64,000 bases of DNA from Enterocloster aldenensis (GTDB taxonomy: Bacteria > Bacillota > Clostridia > Lachnospirales > Lachnospiraceae), in the NCBI RefSeq assembly GCF_003434055.1, contig NZ_QVEX01000001.1:248001-312000 (forward strand), given 5' to 3'. Positions 49,875-58,217 of the stretch are shown piece after piece. Position numbers and translations under genes: made by a program. Under the pieces are notes generated by a model. The model was given only the letters and a program-made list of their open reading frames with translations. It did no database searches and was not told the DNA's origin. Positions within the stretch are counted from its first letter, which is position 1. Each line of letters starts with the position of its first letter.

Positions 49875-52364
49875 TTAAGTCAGCATCCCCATCCTCTTAG
49901 CCTCTGCAATGGCGTTGGTCCGGTTGTTGACCGACAGTTTCTTATAGATATTCTGGATGTGGTAACGCACGGTGGGCAGCGACACACACAGCCGCTCCGC
50001 CATTTCCCCATGCTTAAGGCCCTGGGCCAGAAGGGACAGGACCTCTTTTTCCCTGTCCGTTAAAAGATTCCCCGGGGCCAGGGACGGACCGGCCTTAAGC
50101 TGGCTGCTGCACAGGGACAGAAGCTTATGCCTGTAATCCTCCGGATAGGACCCTGTCTCCAGTGCATCCTTCAGGTATTCCGAGATAAAGCCTGCATTTT
50201 CAATGAAGGGCATGAACACCGCGTCCTGGGATGCAATATCCAGGGCTTTCTGCAGGGTCCTGATTCCCTCTTCCCTTCCATAAAGGTGATGCTTTGCCAC
50301 GGAACAGTAGATATGGTTGAAAATATACCCAAACTGGCAGGAATGGATATCGAACCGCCTCTGGTATTCCTGGCACATGATTTCCAGCCGGATATGGTCC
50401 TGCTCCATCATCAGCAGCCGTCCGGCCACAATATACGTAAAACCAATCCCATCAAATATCAGGTTTGTCTGTGCATTATCCGTGTTCCTCAGCCAGGCCG
50501 GGACTTCATCGGTCCTCCCTGTAAGCAGGCTGATATATGCATGGCATAATTCAGCTGTTGTATTCAGCACAGGCTGCTCCTCCAGCCCCCGGTTGTCCAT
50601 CAGTTCCTGCATGAGCTGTCTGGCTTTTGCCGGCTCCTGGCTGATCAAGGCGTGCCTTGCCAGGGCAAACACGGCGCAGATTTCAATGGAAAGCTGGTTA
50701 TACATCCTGGACTCAATGATTGATTTGCGGGCAGGCAGACTGACCGCGTCAAAATCACCGGTTTCCAGGGAAAGCTCTGCCTGGATCAGGTTACGGTATC
50801 CGTGTCCGCAGTACTGCACGGCCCGCTCCAGCCAGGAATAATTTTCCGATATGAAGGAAGCGTCCGCGGTCAGGTGTCCCGGGGTTGTATAATAGGTGTA
50901 TAGCATGCTTGGCGCGCCGTAGGTAAACTCGGTGCGGTTGCTGACAATACAGGAATAGCGGCCATTAAAATACCCCACTGCCTTCTTCGCATGCTCCACA
51001 ATCTGGTATGGATTATTAAATGCGCAGAATATCCAGGTGTTATGGATTTCCCCCAGGATCCTGCTCTTTCTTGGGACAGGAAGGGCGGCCTGCTTAAAGT
51101 AACGCTCCATGGTCTCAAGCTTCTGTACAATCAGCTTCTTGGTCTCAACCAGGTCATGGGACCAGAGCAGGCTGGCCCGCAGATAGCGGAGCATGGCCAG
51201 CGGATAGGTGAATTCCTTGTCCTGGGTGATTTCCCCCAATATTTCTTTTATCATATGATACTGGATGGCCCCGATATCCAGATTCCGGTCTGAATCCAAA
51301 TCCCTTAATATCCTGTCATAATCCCCTGCAAGATAAAAATAATTGTATGCACGGAACTGGTTCCCATGCCCCATGAACCATTCCGCCATCCTCATGTAAA
51401 GCTGGGCCGTTGCACAGCCTTTACTCTCTGCCTTCTTCTGCAGGAACGCCTTAAAGATATCCGTAATCTGATAATGGGATGATTCCTCATGAAAAACAAT
51501 CAGCGCATTGCTGGTGAGAAGTCCCCGGAGGATTCCGGGGGCATCTGCGTTTCCTGTGATGCAGACAGCCTGTTCCGATGTGAAGCTGTCCAGGAATGAA
51601 CATTCTTCCAGAAGGCTCTGTACCTCAGAAGAATAGGTCTTATAGAAATTATTTTCCAAAAGCACTTCCAAGGGCTCGTTGCTAAGGGTCATCTCCCCGT
51701 TCTTAAGTCTCTGGCTCAACAGATAAATCCCTGTAATCCATCCCCCGGTCCAACGGAATATCTTATCCGTATTCTCTCCCGACACCTCCATGTCCTGCAG
51801 ACGGAAATACTGGTTTATCTCAGGCTTCCTAAACCGCAGGGTGTCCTGGGAAATGATATGGCACAGTCCCTTGGACAGCAGCTCGGTCACCGGAAGGGCG
51901 CGGATGCTGCGTGTCAGAAGGATGATGTGGAGGTTGGGGATGTTCTCCGCCACAATGGCTGTCAGCAGGTTTGCCGTCTCCGCCTCATCAATAAACTGAT
52001 AATCATCCAGTATGACCCACACCGGGGTATCAAACGGGGTATCGCTGATAAGGTTCACGATTTTGGCCAGCTGTGCCATGTCCATGGGAAGTCCCAGGTT
52101 CTTAAGGCGGCTGCCCAGGCCTGGGTTGCGCTTTTCAATCAGGCTGGTAAGCCGCTCCCAGAAATAGGCAATGGAACCGCAGCTGCCTGATAATGGGATA
52201 TAAATGGGCGAATACTTCCTGGCCGCCATGTAGGCCTGGATGGATGAACTCTTCCCAAACCCCATGGCCGCCTGAAGGATGGTCAAAGGATAGGACGACA
52301 TGTTATTAAATTCACGTTCCACTCTTGGGCGCCGAAGATAAATTCTTTTATTAACAGGCTGCAT
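49875..52364 (-). CDS. MalT-like STAND ATPase transcriptional regulator with LuxR HTH
   Basis: 829 residues. N-terminal P-loop AAMGFGKSSSIQAYM and Walker B-like VWVILDDYQFID; a winged region; a long helical repeat (TPR-like) sensor middle, residues about 330-740; and the C-terminal HTH LTDREKEVLSLLAQGLKHGEMAERLCVSLPTVRYHIQNIYKKLSVNNRTNAIAEAKRMGML. STAND regulators are ATP-dependent activators that multimerise when an inducer binds. It is divergent from the amidohydrolase cluster that it most likely activates. An 18-bp dyad overlaps its own -35. Confidence 0.93.
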   Translation of the reverse strand: MQPVNKRIYLRRPRVEREFNNMSSYPLTILQAAMGFGKSSSIQAYMAARKYSPIYIPLSGSCGSIAYFWERLTSLIEKRNPGLGSRLKNLGLPMDMAQLAKIVNLISDTPFDTPVWVILDDYQFIDEAETANLLTAIVAENIPNLHIILLTRSIRALPVTELLSKGLCHIISQDTLRFRKPEINQYFRLQDMEVSGENTDKIFRWTGGWITGIYLLSQRLKNGEMTLSNEPLEVLLENNFYKTYSSEVQSLLEECSFLDSFTSEQAVCITGNADAPGILRGLLTSNALIVFHEESSHYQITDIFKAFLQKKAESKGCATAQLYMRMAEWFMGHGNQFRAYNYFYLAGDYDRILRDLDSDRNLDIGAIQYHMIKEILGEITQDKEFTYPLAMLRYLRASLLWSHDLVETKKLIVQKLETMERYFKQAALPVPRKSRILGEIHNTWIFCAFNNPYQIVEHAKKAVGYFNGRYSCIVSNRTEFTYGAPSMLYTYYTTPGHLTADASFISENYSWLERAVQYCGHGYRNLIQAELSLETGDFDAVSLPARKSIIESRMYNQLSIEICAVFALARHALISQEPAKARQLMQELMDNRGLEEQPVLNTTAELCHAYISLLTGRTDEVPAWLRNTDNAQTNLIFDGIGFTYIVAGRLLMMEQDHIRLEIMCQEYQRRFDIHSCQFGYIFNHIYCSVAKHHLYGREEGIRTLQKALDIASQDAVFMPFIENAGFISEYLKDALETGSYPEDYRHKLLSLCSSQLKAGPSLAPGNLLTDREKEVLSLLAQGLKHGEMAERLCVSLPTVRYHIQNIYKKLSVNNRTNAIAEAKRMGMLT

Positions 52365-52415
52365 GCTTAACCACCTTACTCTAAAATGACCAAAAATCAG
52401 CTGATAGTATGGGGA

Positions 52416-52481
52416 ATTTTATAACTATTACTCACACTATCAATACTGATAGTATATGGGTTTCGTATAAGAAGCTATAAT
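52416..52481. promoter_or_regulatory. Divergent promoters with 18-bp dyad for the LuxR-type regulator
   Basis: ACTATCAATACTGATAGT (52436-52453) is a perfect 7-4-7 dyad. It overlaps the -35 TTGATA (52443-52438) of the regulator gene, whose -10 TAAAAT is at 52421-52416 (16 apart). On the plus strand TATAAT (52476-52481) serves the amidohydrolase operon without a good -35, the dyad centre lying near -43, a typical activator position. The half site CTGATAGTAT recurs at 52401-52410. Confidence 0.7.
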
Positions 52482-52543
52482 CATGATAAATTATAAACAA
52501 TCAAATTGCAATAGAAATACGAAAAAACTGGAGGTATCTGACT

Positions 52544-54226
52544 ATGTTTGCTGATTTAGTAATCCTGAACGGAACCATCTGCACCGTGGACCGTCTGTTT
52601 TCCTATTGCCAGGCCGTTGCGGTAAGGCAGGGCACCATCATTGACCGGGGCACCACGGACCAGATGAAGGCTTATATCGGAAAGGACACAAAGGTAATTG
52701 ACGCCCAGGGAAAGCTGGTGCTTCCTGGCTCCAATGATTCCCACATGCACGCATGCCATACCGGTTTTACCATGTCCCCTTCCTTCCTGGACTTAAACGG
52801 GCCCCATTATGACTCCCTTAAGATCATCCAGGACAAGGTCGCGCTTGCAGTTTCAAAAGCAGGCCCTGGGGAGTGGGTGTTCGGATGCGGCTTTGTGGAC
52901 AGCAATATAAAGGAACTGGCTGCCGAGGGACGATTGATGAACCGCTGGGACCTGGATCCTGTATCCGGCAATGTTCCCGTGGTGCTTACGGACTTTTCCC
53001 TGCATTCCCTGGTCTGCAACAGCGCGGCGTTAAGGCTGGCGGGAATTGACGACTCCTACCCTGAGGTCCCCCACAGCGTGGGCACCATCGGACGCACGCC
53101 GGACGGCAGTCTGACCGGGCGGTTCAATGAATGGGGTGCTGAAAACCTCCTTCTGAAAGCCTGCCCCATCTTAAGCGACCAGGAACTGGAAGACTGTATC
53201 CTGCGAGTCCAGCGCGAATGCAACCGCCAGGGCATTACCTCCCACAATGATATCCTGGGCGAAGGAGGGGAATACCTTTACCGGGGTACCTGGGGCACCA
53301 GGCCCATGTGGATTTACGAAAAGCTGAGACAGGAAGGAAAGCTGACCGCCCGTGTTAACATTAACATCTTCTCCTCCATCATGGGGGAAGCCAGCTATGA
53401 CGCCATCATCCGCGGCACGGACCGCATCCGCACCCCTGAGTGGGGCGACCGGGAATGGGTTAAGGCAGATGCTGTCAAGTTCTTTGTGGACACGGACGGC
53501 CCCCACTGGCTGAGGAAAGAATCTGACCGGCCGGAGGGGGCCGGCGGTTCTGCCTGGAACGGCAGTGATGAGGAACAGGCGGATGAAATCCGCCGCACCA
53601 TCATCGAACTGCACCGGAAAGGCTGGCAGATGGGTATCCATTCCATGGGCGGCAGATCCATGGACGTCTGTGTGGACGCCATTGCCGAGGCAGAACAGCT
53701 CTATCCCGGAAAGGATTTGAGACATTTCCTCATCCACTGTGATGACCAGACCAGGAAATGCGCTGCCAAAATGGCAAAGTTCGGTATCCTGGCAGCCATC
53801 CAGCCAACCGCTGCCAATATCGTGTTCGGCTGGAACACCCCGGTCCTCAGCGACAGGGAGGAAATCTTCAATTACCAGGCCTACGCCGACCTGGGCGCCA
53901 TCCAGACCGGCGGCTCGGACTCCACCTGCTTCTCCCTTAACTGGCGCCAGGGCATGCAGTTTGCAGTTACCAGGACCACGCCCGCCGGCGTATCCGCAAG
54001 GACCGACCTGGGCATGAGCCGGGAGGACGCCATCCGCATGTACACCATCAACGGCGCATGCCAGGAACACATGGAGCACAGACGCGGTTCCATCGAAGTG
54101 AACAAGGTAGCTGACTTCCAGATTCTTGACAAGAATGTAATGACCTGCCCTGCAGATGAAATCGGCACCGCAGGGATTGACATGACCATCTGCGGCGGCA
54201 GGGTTGTTTATGAAAAAGAAAATTAA
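52544..54226 (+). CDS. Amidohydrolase family 3 protein (YtcJ-like)
   Basis: 560 residues. Metal-site motifs: GSNDSHMHACHTG (HxH), the candidate carboxylated Lys in VKADAVKFFVDTDGPHWL, GIHSMGGRSMD, FLIHCDDQTRKCA and the catalytic Asp in IQTGGSDSTCFSLNW, with N- and C-terminal beta-sandwich parts (NGTICTVDRLF... and ...VADFQILDKNV). YtcJ-type enzymes hydrolyse amides, formamides or ureas. It is first of four genes (amidohydrolase, amidohydrolase 2, MFS, Fe-ADH). The start follows GGAGG. Confidence 0.9.
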   Translation: MFADLVILNGTICTVDRLFSYCQAVAVRQGTIIDRGTTDQMKAYIGKDTKVIDAQGKLVLPGSNDSHMHACHTGFTMSPSFLDLNGPHYDSLKIIQDKVALAVSKAGPGEWVFGCGFVDSNIKELAAEGRLMNRWDLDPVSGNVPVVLTDFSLHSLVCNSAALRLAGIDDSYPEVPHSVGTIGRTPDGSLTGRFNEWGAENLLLKACPILSDQELEDCILRVQRECNRQGITSHNDILGEGGEYLYRGTWGTRPMWIYEKLRQEGKLTARVNINIFSSIMGEASYDAIIRGTDRIRTPEWGDREWVKADAVKFFVDTDGPHWLRKESDRPEGAGGSAWNGSDEEQADEIRRTIIELHRKGWQMGIHSMGGRSMDVCVDAIAEAEQLYPGKDLRHFLIHCDDQTRKCAAKMAKFGILAAIQPTAANIVFGWNTPVLSDREEIFNYQAYADLGAIQTGGSDSTCFSLNWRQGMQFAVTRTTPAGVSARTDLGMSREDAIRMYTINGACQEHMEHRRGSIEVNKVADFQILDKNVMTCPADEIGTAGIDMTICGGRVVYEKEN

Positions 54227-54244
54227 GACAGGAGGATTTTTAAT

Positions 54245-55192
54245 ATGAAACACAGGATCATTGATTTCCACACCCATCTGGGGGACATTTTCCATGAAAA
54301 CAAGAACATTGCCTTTAAGCGTCCGGGCATCGTGCCCCACGAGGACGGCTTTGACCCATTTAAGGATCTGGAGGAATCCGGTTTTACGAGACCGCTTATC
54401 GTGCCGGACCAGAAAGCCCAGAACGTGCTCATTGACGCGGGCCAATACCGTATCTGGGACAGGGCCAACATCTACACCACCGGGGAAATGATGGACCGCT
54501 GCGGGGTTAACTATGTGGTCTCCCTTCCCATCATGCCCAATACCAGTTTTGAGGAGGCCCTGGCAGCGTCCAGACTGGATTCCAGATACATCCCCTTTAC
54601 CTGCCCTGACTTTGACCTTACGGATGATGAAATGATGGAAAAGCTGAAACGCGACATTGCAATGGGGGCCAAGGGCCTGAAAATCCATCCAATCATCCAG
54701 AACATCGAGATTACGGATAAGCGGTGCGAACGTCCCATCAAGCTTTTCGGGGAACTTGGACTTCCCATTACATACCACTGCGGCGTCAACGACTATTATA
54801 AACCGGATTCCCCATACCTTAAGATGACCAACTTAAACTATGGGAAGCTGGACTACACCTTTGAACTGCTGAAGAAATTCCCTGACTATACCATCGTGCC
54901 TGCCCATGGCGGCGGAAGCTGCGGCGGCGAGCTGGAAGCCCTTTCCGCTGAGGTCAGGAAACATAATTATAAAAACGTGTACGTAGAGACCAGCCACAGG
55001 GGCGCCGCGGATATCCTGAAGGCAGTGGAGCTGTTCGGCGAGGACAGGGTCATGTATGCAACAGACTGGCCCTTTGACACCTGCGACTGCAACATACGGT
55101 GCGGCGAGGAAGCCCTTGGGAACGACCCGGTGGCCATGGATAAGTATTTCTACAAAAATGCGGCACGGATCCTGCATCTGGAAGAATTTTAA
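54245..55192 (+). CDS. Amidohydrolase 2-type metal-dependent hydrolase
   Basis: 315 residues: IIDFHTHLGDIF (HxH), ITYHCGVNDYY, IVPAHGGGSCGGELEAL and MYATDWPFDTCD give the ligands of a mononuclear TIM-barrel hydrolase or decarboxylase (ACMSD/uracilase-like). GLKIHPIIQNIEIT is the central strand. It follows the YtcJ-like gene by 18 bases. The pair suggests sequential attack on one substrate: removal of an acyl or amino group, then ring or C-C hydrolysis. Confidence 0.88.
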   Translation: MKHRIIDFHTHLGDIFHENKNIAFKRPGIVPHEDGFDPFKDLEESGFTRPLIVPDQKAQNVLIDAGQYRIWDRANIYTTGEMMDRCGVNYVVSLPIMPNTSFEEALAASRLDSRYIPFTCPDFDLTDDEMMEKLKRDIAMGAKGLKIHPIIQNIEITDKRCERPIKLFGELGLPITYHCGVNDYYKPDSPYLKMTNLNYGKLDYTFELLKKFPDYTIVPAHGGGSCGGELEALSAEVRKHNYKNVYVETSHRGAADILKAVELFGEDRVMYATDWPFDTCDCNIRCGEEALGNDPVAMDKYFYKNAARILHLEEF

Positions 55193-55226
55193 CCGTGCGT
55201 CACAGAGACAGACTGGAGGAAAGCGT

Positions 55227-56417
55227 ATGAAAAAGAATAATAAATGGTTGATGTTTTTAATCCTTCTCATCAGCGCCATCACGGTTGGCGTGTCACAGTT
55301 AAAGATTGCGGCCGTGATGCAGGACGTGGCAGCCGCGCTGGGCGTTAGCACCACACAGGCGGCCCTGCTCATGTCCGTGTTCACCATTGCAGGTATTGTG
55401 CTGGCCATTCCCGGCGCAGCCATCCAGGATAAGATGGGGCCCAAGAACCTGCTGCTTCTATTAATGGCCTGTCTGGCTGCAGGCAATGTCCTGGGCGCTG
55501 TCAGCGGCAGCTTTGCAGTGGTTGTGGTCAGCCGTATCATTGAAGGGATTTCCTATGCAATGATCATCATGGTGGGCGTTACCATGATTAACACCTGGTT
55601 TGCAGACGGCGGCGCCAGCACGGCTACCGGCATCTTTAATACCTTTGCCGCGGTTGCCAACTTCATTGCCATGAACGCCAGCATCCCTATCATGAAAACC
55701 ATGGGCCTTAAGTCCCTGTGGTGGGTGGTTGCCGGGCTGTCCGCCCTGTGTCTTGTCCTGGTAGCCATGTTTATCCAGGCGCCCCGGGCAGCCTCTGAGG
55801 GCGGGGATAACTCCAAGGCCACCATCGGCGAGGCAATGGCAAACCTGAGGGTGGATGTACTGTCCCTGGCCATGTTCTGTATTGCCTTTGTGCTGTTCGG
55901 CTTCATTACCTGTTATCCACAGCTGTTCCAGGGTTATTATGGGCTGACGGCTGAAACGGCAAACTTCTATTCCAGCCTCAACGGACTGTTCGGCATCCCC
56001 TTCTGCATCCTGTGCGGCGTCCTGGTGGAAAAAACAGGAAAACCCTTTGTGATTGCCATCATCGGGGCAGTGGGCACCGCCCTCCTGTGTTATACCATGC
56101 CCTATCTTGGGCCGTCCACCTACATCGTCCATGTGCTGGTCAGCGCAATCTGTCCCGGCGGCCTGGTGATGACCTCCATCTTCTGCCTTGCGCCAATGCT
56201 CAGCAAGCGGCCTGCACTGATTGGATATTCCATGTCAATCATCAACATGCTGTACTACATCGGCGTATTTGCCTCTACCCCAGTGATTGTGGGCGCTGCA
56301 TCCAGTTCCTGGAAGAGCGCTTCCCTGATCATGACAGCCGCAGCCGCAGGAGCCGTGGTACTGCTGTTTGTGGTGGCCTCCATGGGCACTAAGGAAGCTT
56401 CGTCAACCGTAAAATAA
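55227..56417 (+). CDS. MFS transporter (first of the catabolic cluster)
   Basis: 396 residues from MKKNNKWLMFLILLISAITVGVSQLKIAAVMQDVAAALGVSTTQAALLMSVFTIAGIVLAIPGAAIQDKMGPKNLLLL, with the MFS A-motif-like GAAIQDKMGPKNLL between segments 2 and 3. About twelve segments follow. The start at 55227 has GGAGGAA; a longer overlapping frame inside the previous gene was rejected. Presumably imports the cluster's substrate. Confidence 0.92.
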   Translation: MKKNNKWLMFLILLISAITVGVSQLKIAAVMQDVAAALGVSTTQAALLMSVFTIAGIVLAIPGAAIQDKMGPKNLLLLLMACLAAGNVLGAVSGSFAVVVVSRIIEGISYAMIIMVGVTMINTWFADGGASTATGIFNTFAAVANFIAMNASIPIMKTMGLKSLWWVVAGLSALCLVLVAMFIQAPRAASEGGDNSKATIGEAMANLRVDVLSLAMFCIAFVLFGFITCYPQLFQGYYGLTAETANFYSSLNGLFGIPFCILCGVLVEKTGKPFVIAIIGAVGTALLCYTMPYLGPSTYIVHVLVSAICPGGLVMTSIFCLAPMLSKRPALIGYSMSIINMLYYIGVFASTPVIVGAASSSWKSASLIMTAAAAGAVVLLFVVASMGTKEASSTVK

Positions 56418-56437
56418 AGAAAAGGAGATATGAGACA

Positions 56438-57589
56438 ATGGGAGAATATATGTTAGAACAAAAGGTAAAACTGCTGTGCGGACCGGGAAAGGCAAGTGAA
56501 ATCGGCTCCCTGGCCGTAAAACTCGGCAAGAAAAAAGCCCTTCTTGTAACGGATAAGGGAATCGTTGCAACAGGGATCCACAACAGGGTGGTGGATTCAC
56601 TGGAACAGGCAGGCGTCAACTGTGTTGTTTTTGACGGCGTGGTTCCCGACCCCACTGCCCAGAATGTGGCGGATGGATATAAGATGTGCGCGGACCACCA
56701 GTGCGACCTGGTAATCGGAATGGGCGGAGGAAGCCCCATGGACACCTCCAAAGCCATTAACCTCCTGCGCTTTAATCCGGAACCCATACTCAGGTATGCA
56801 GACCCTCAGACCTCCATGGAGCCTGCTCCGGGACTGATTGTAATCCCTACCACCTCAGGCACGGGAAGTGAAATGTCAGACGGTCTTGTAATCAGTTCAG
56901 ATGGCGTAAAGCACCCCATCCTTGCCCCGGCAGCCGGCGCACAGTATGCTGTCATTGACCCGGAACTTATGGTGGGGATTCCTCCCAGGCTGACCCAGGC
57001 AACCGGATTGGATGCCTTGAGCCATGCCATGGAAGGCTATACCTCCACGGCCGCTGACACGGCCACGGACATCATCAACGAATCCCTGATGCGCACCATT
57101 GTGGAATGGCTTCCAAAAGCAGTGGAAAACGGCGGGGACGTGGAGGCCAGGCAGCAGATGGCAGTATGTGCGTCCATGGCCGGATGGATGCTCCAGTATT
57201 CCCATACCAATGCAGGCCACTCCATTGCCCACATCCTTGGTTCCCATTACCACATCCCCCATGGCGAGGCGTGCGCCTATGCAACCCCCTGGGTACTGGA
57301 ATTCAATGCAGCCGCCATGCCTGACCGGGTCATGAAAATCGGACGCATACTGGGCGCATCCTTTAAGGGGTGTGAGACCCCGGAGGAAATCGGCGCCATT
57401 GCCAGGGACGCGTTCATCCATTTTTGTGATGTGACACTGGGAAAACTGGATATCACCAGATACGAAGTGGATAAAGCCACATTTTCCTCAGCCGCGGACG
57501 ATATTGCCGGAGAACTGTTCCAGGTATTTAATCCCAGGAAAATGGAGCCGGCGGATGCCCTTGATATCTTAAATAAGATATTTGCCTGA
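56438..57589 (+). CDS. Iron-containing alcohol dehydrogenase
   Basis: 383 residues. NAD-domain VIGMGGGSPMDTSKAINLL, then PTTSGTGSEMSDG, and metal ligands in IDPELMVGIPPRLTQATGLDALSHAMEGYTS and AGHSIAHILGSHYHIPHGEACAYATPWVLEFN. Group III alcohol dehydrogenases interconvert alcohols and aldehydes or act as maleylacetate reductases. The protein could reduce an aldehyde or keto acid made by the two hydrolases. AGGAG is ten bases upstream. A terminator follows at 57613. Confidence 0.94.
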   Translation: MGEYMLEQKVKLLCGPGKASEIGSLAVKLGKKKALLVTDKGIVATGIHNRVVDSLEQAGVNCVVFDGVVPDPTAQNVADGYKMCADHQCDLVIGMGGGSPMDTSKAINLLRFNPEPILRYADPQTSMEPAPGLIVIPTTSGTGSEMSDGLVISSDGVKHPILAPAAGAQYAVIDPELMVGIPPRLTQATGLDALSHAMEGYTSTAADTATDIINESLMRTIVEWLPKAVENGGDVEARQQMAVCASMAGWMLQYSHTNAGHSIAHILGSHYHIPHGEACAYATPWVLEFNAAAMPDRVMKIGRILGASFKGCETPEEIGAIARDAFIHFCDVTLGKLDITRYEVDKATFSSAADDIAGELFQVFNPRKMEPADALDILNKIFA

Positions 57590-57612
57590 TTGCATCTGAC
57601 CCCAATATACAG

Positions 57613-57648
57613 AATAACCGTGACGCACCCAAACGCATCACGGTTATT
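57613..57648 (+). terminator. Intrinsic terminator of the amidohydrolase-ADH operon
   Basis: AATAACCGTGA (57613-57623) pairs with TCACGGTTATT (57638-57648), loop 14 with a small inner pairing, followed by TTTATAG. It can also serve the convergent NTF2-like gene. Confidence 0.82.
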
Positions 57649-57657
57649 TTATAGATA

Positions 57658-58041
57658 TTACTGTTCTGTGGTTGTAAAGGTTTTAGATACAATCTTCCAG
57701 GAGCCGTCCTCCATCATCAGAAGATGGAAATAATCGGTCAGGCACGTGTTCCCCCTGAATCCGGTTTCATGGACAGCCGCGCTTGCGGTACGCCCTGTAA
57801 TGTGTATGGACTGGATTTCCGCCTGATAGGGGTCCTTCCTTAAAGCCATGGAAGGGCCTGAGGCCATATCCTCAAAAAAGGGTTCCGGCGTCCCGTCCAC
57901 CAGCGTGTCCCCAAGATAACCGGTCATTTTGGCATTTTCATGGAAACAGGATTTTAAGAGGGGGATATCGGATTCATAGGTCCCGTTTATGTAATTGAGA
58001 AGGACCTCCTGGATTTTCATATAGTTCTCTGGTTTAAGCAT
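57658..58041 (-). CDS. NTF2-like protein (putative lumazine-binding/SnoaL group)
   Basis: About 127 residues: MLKPENYMKIQEVLLNYINGTYESDIPLLKSCFHENAKMTGYLGDTLVDGTPEPFFEDM..., ending HLLMMEDGSWKIVSKTFTTTEQ. This is the cone-shaped NTF2 fold of the lumazine-binding-like group, in which some members catalyse isomerisation or dehydration and others only bind small molecules. AAGGAG is eight bases before the ATG at 58041; an ATG two codons earlier is too close. It lies convergent to the ADH operon and divergent from the second MFS gene. Confidence 0.8.
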   Translation of the reverse strand: MLKPENYMKIQEVLLNYINGTYESDIPLLKSCFHENAKMTGYLGDTLVDGTPEPFFEDMASGPSMALRKDPYQAEIQSIHITGRTASAAVHETGFRGNTCLTDYFHLLMMEDGSWKIVSKTFTTTEQ

Positions 58042-58166
58042 ATGCATCTCTCCTTTTCTGCCCCAGGATGTGTTTGAAAATTGCTTTCCGTCAGCTGTGC
58101 GTCCCAGGGGCGGCGCTTATTTATAATCTGTATGTTTTTATTATAAGCAGCCGGAAGGGAGGTTCA

Positions 58167-58184
58167 ACTATAGAAAGTGATAGT
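58167..58184. promoter_or_regulatory. 18-bp dyad-like site, copy of the LuxR-regulator site
   Basis: ACTATAGAAAGTGATAGT has the same length and outer half sites (ACTAT...TGATAGT) as the dyad at 52436-52453; 14 of 18 bases agree. It lies in the gap 58042-58217 ahead of the second MFS gene. Confidence 0.65.
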
Positions 58185-58217
58185 ATTTCACGAAAAAAAT
58201 AATAGGAAGGATTCAAT

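Noticed and set aside
53171..54778. 535-residue open frame on the minus strand
   Set aside because: It is wholly antisense to two amidohydrolase genes that have intact metal-site motifs. Its translation shows no family motif and a shadow-like His/Gly/Val-rich composition.
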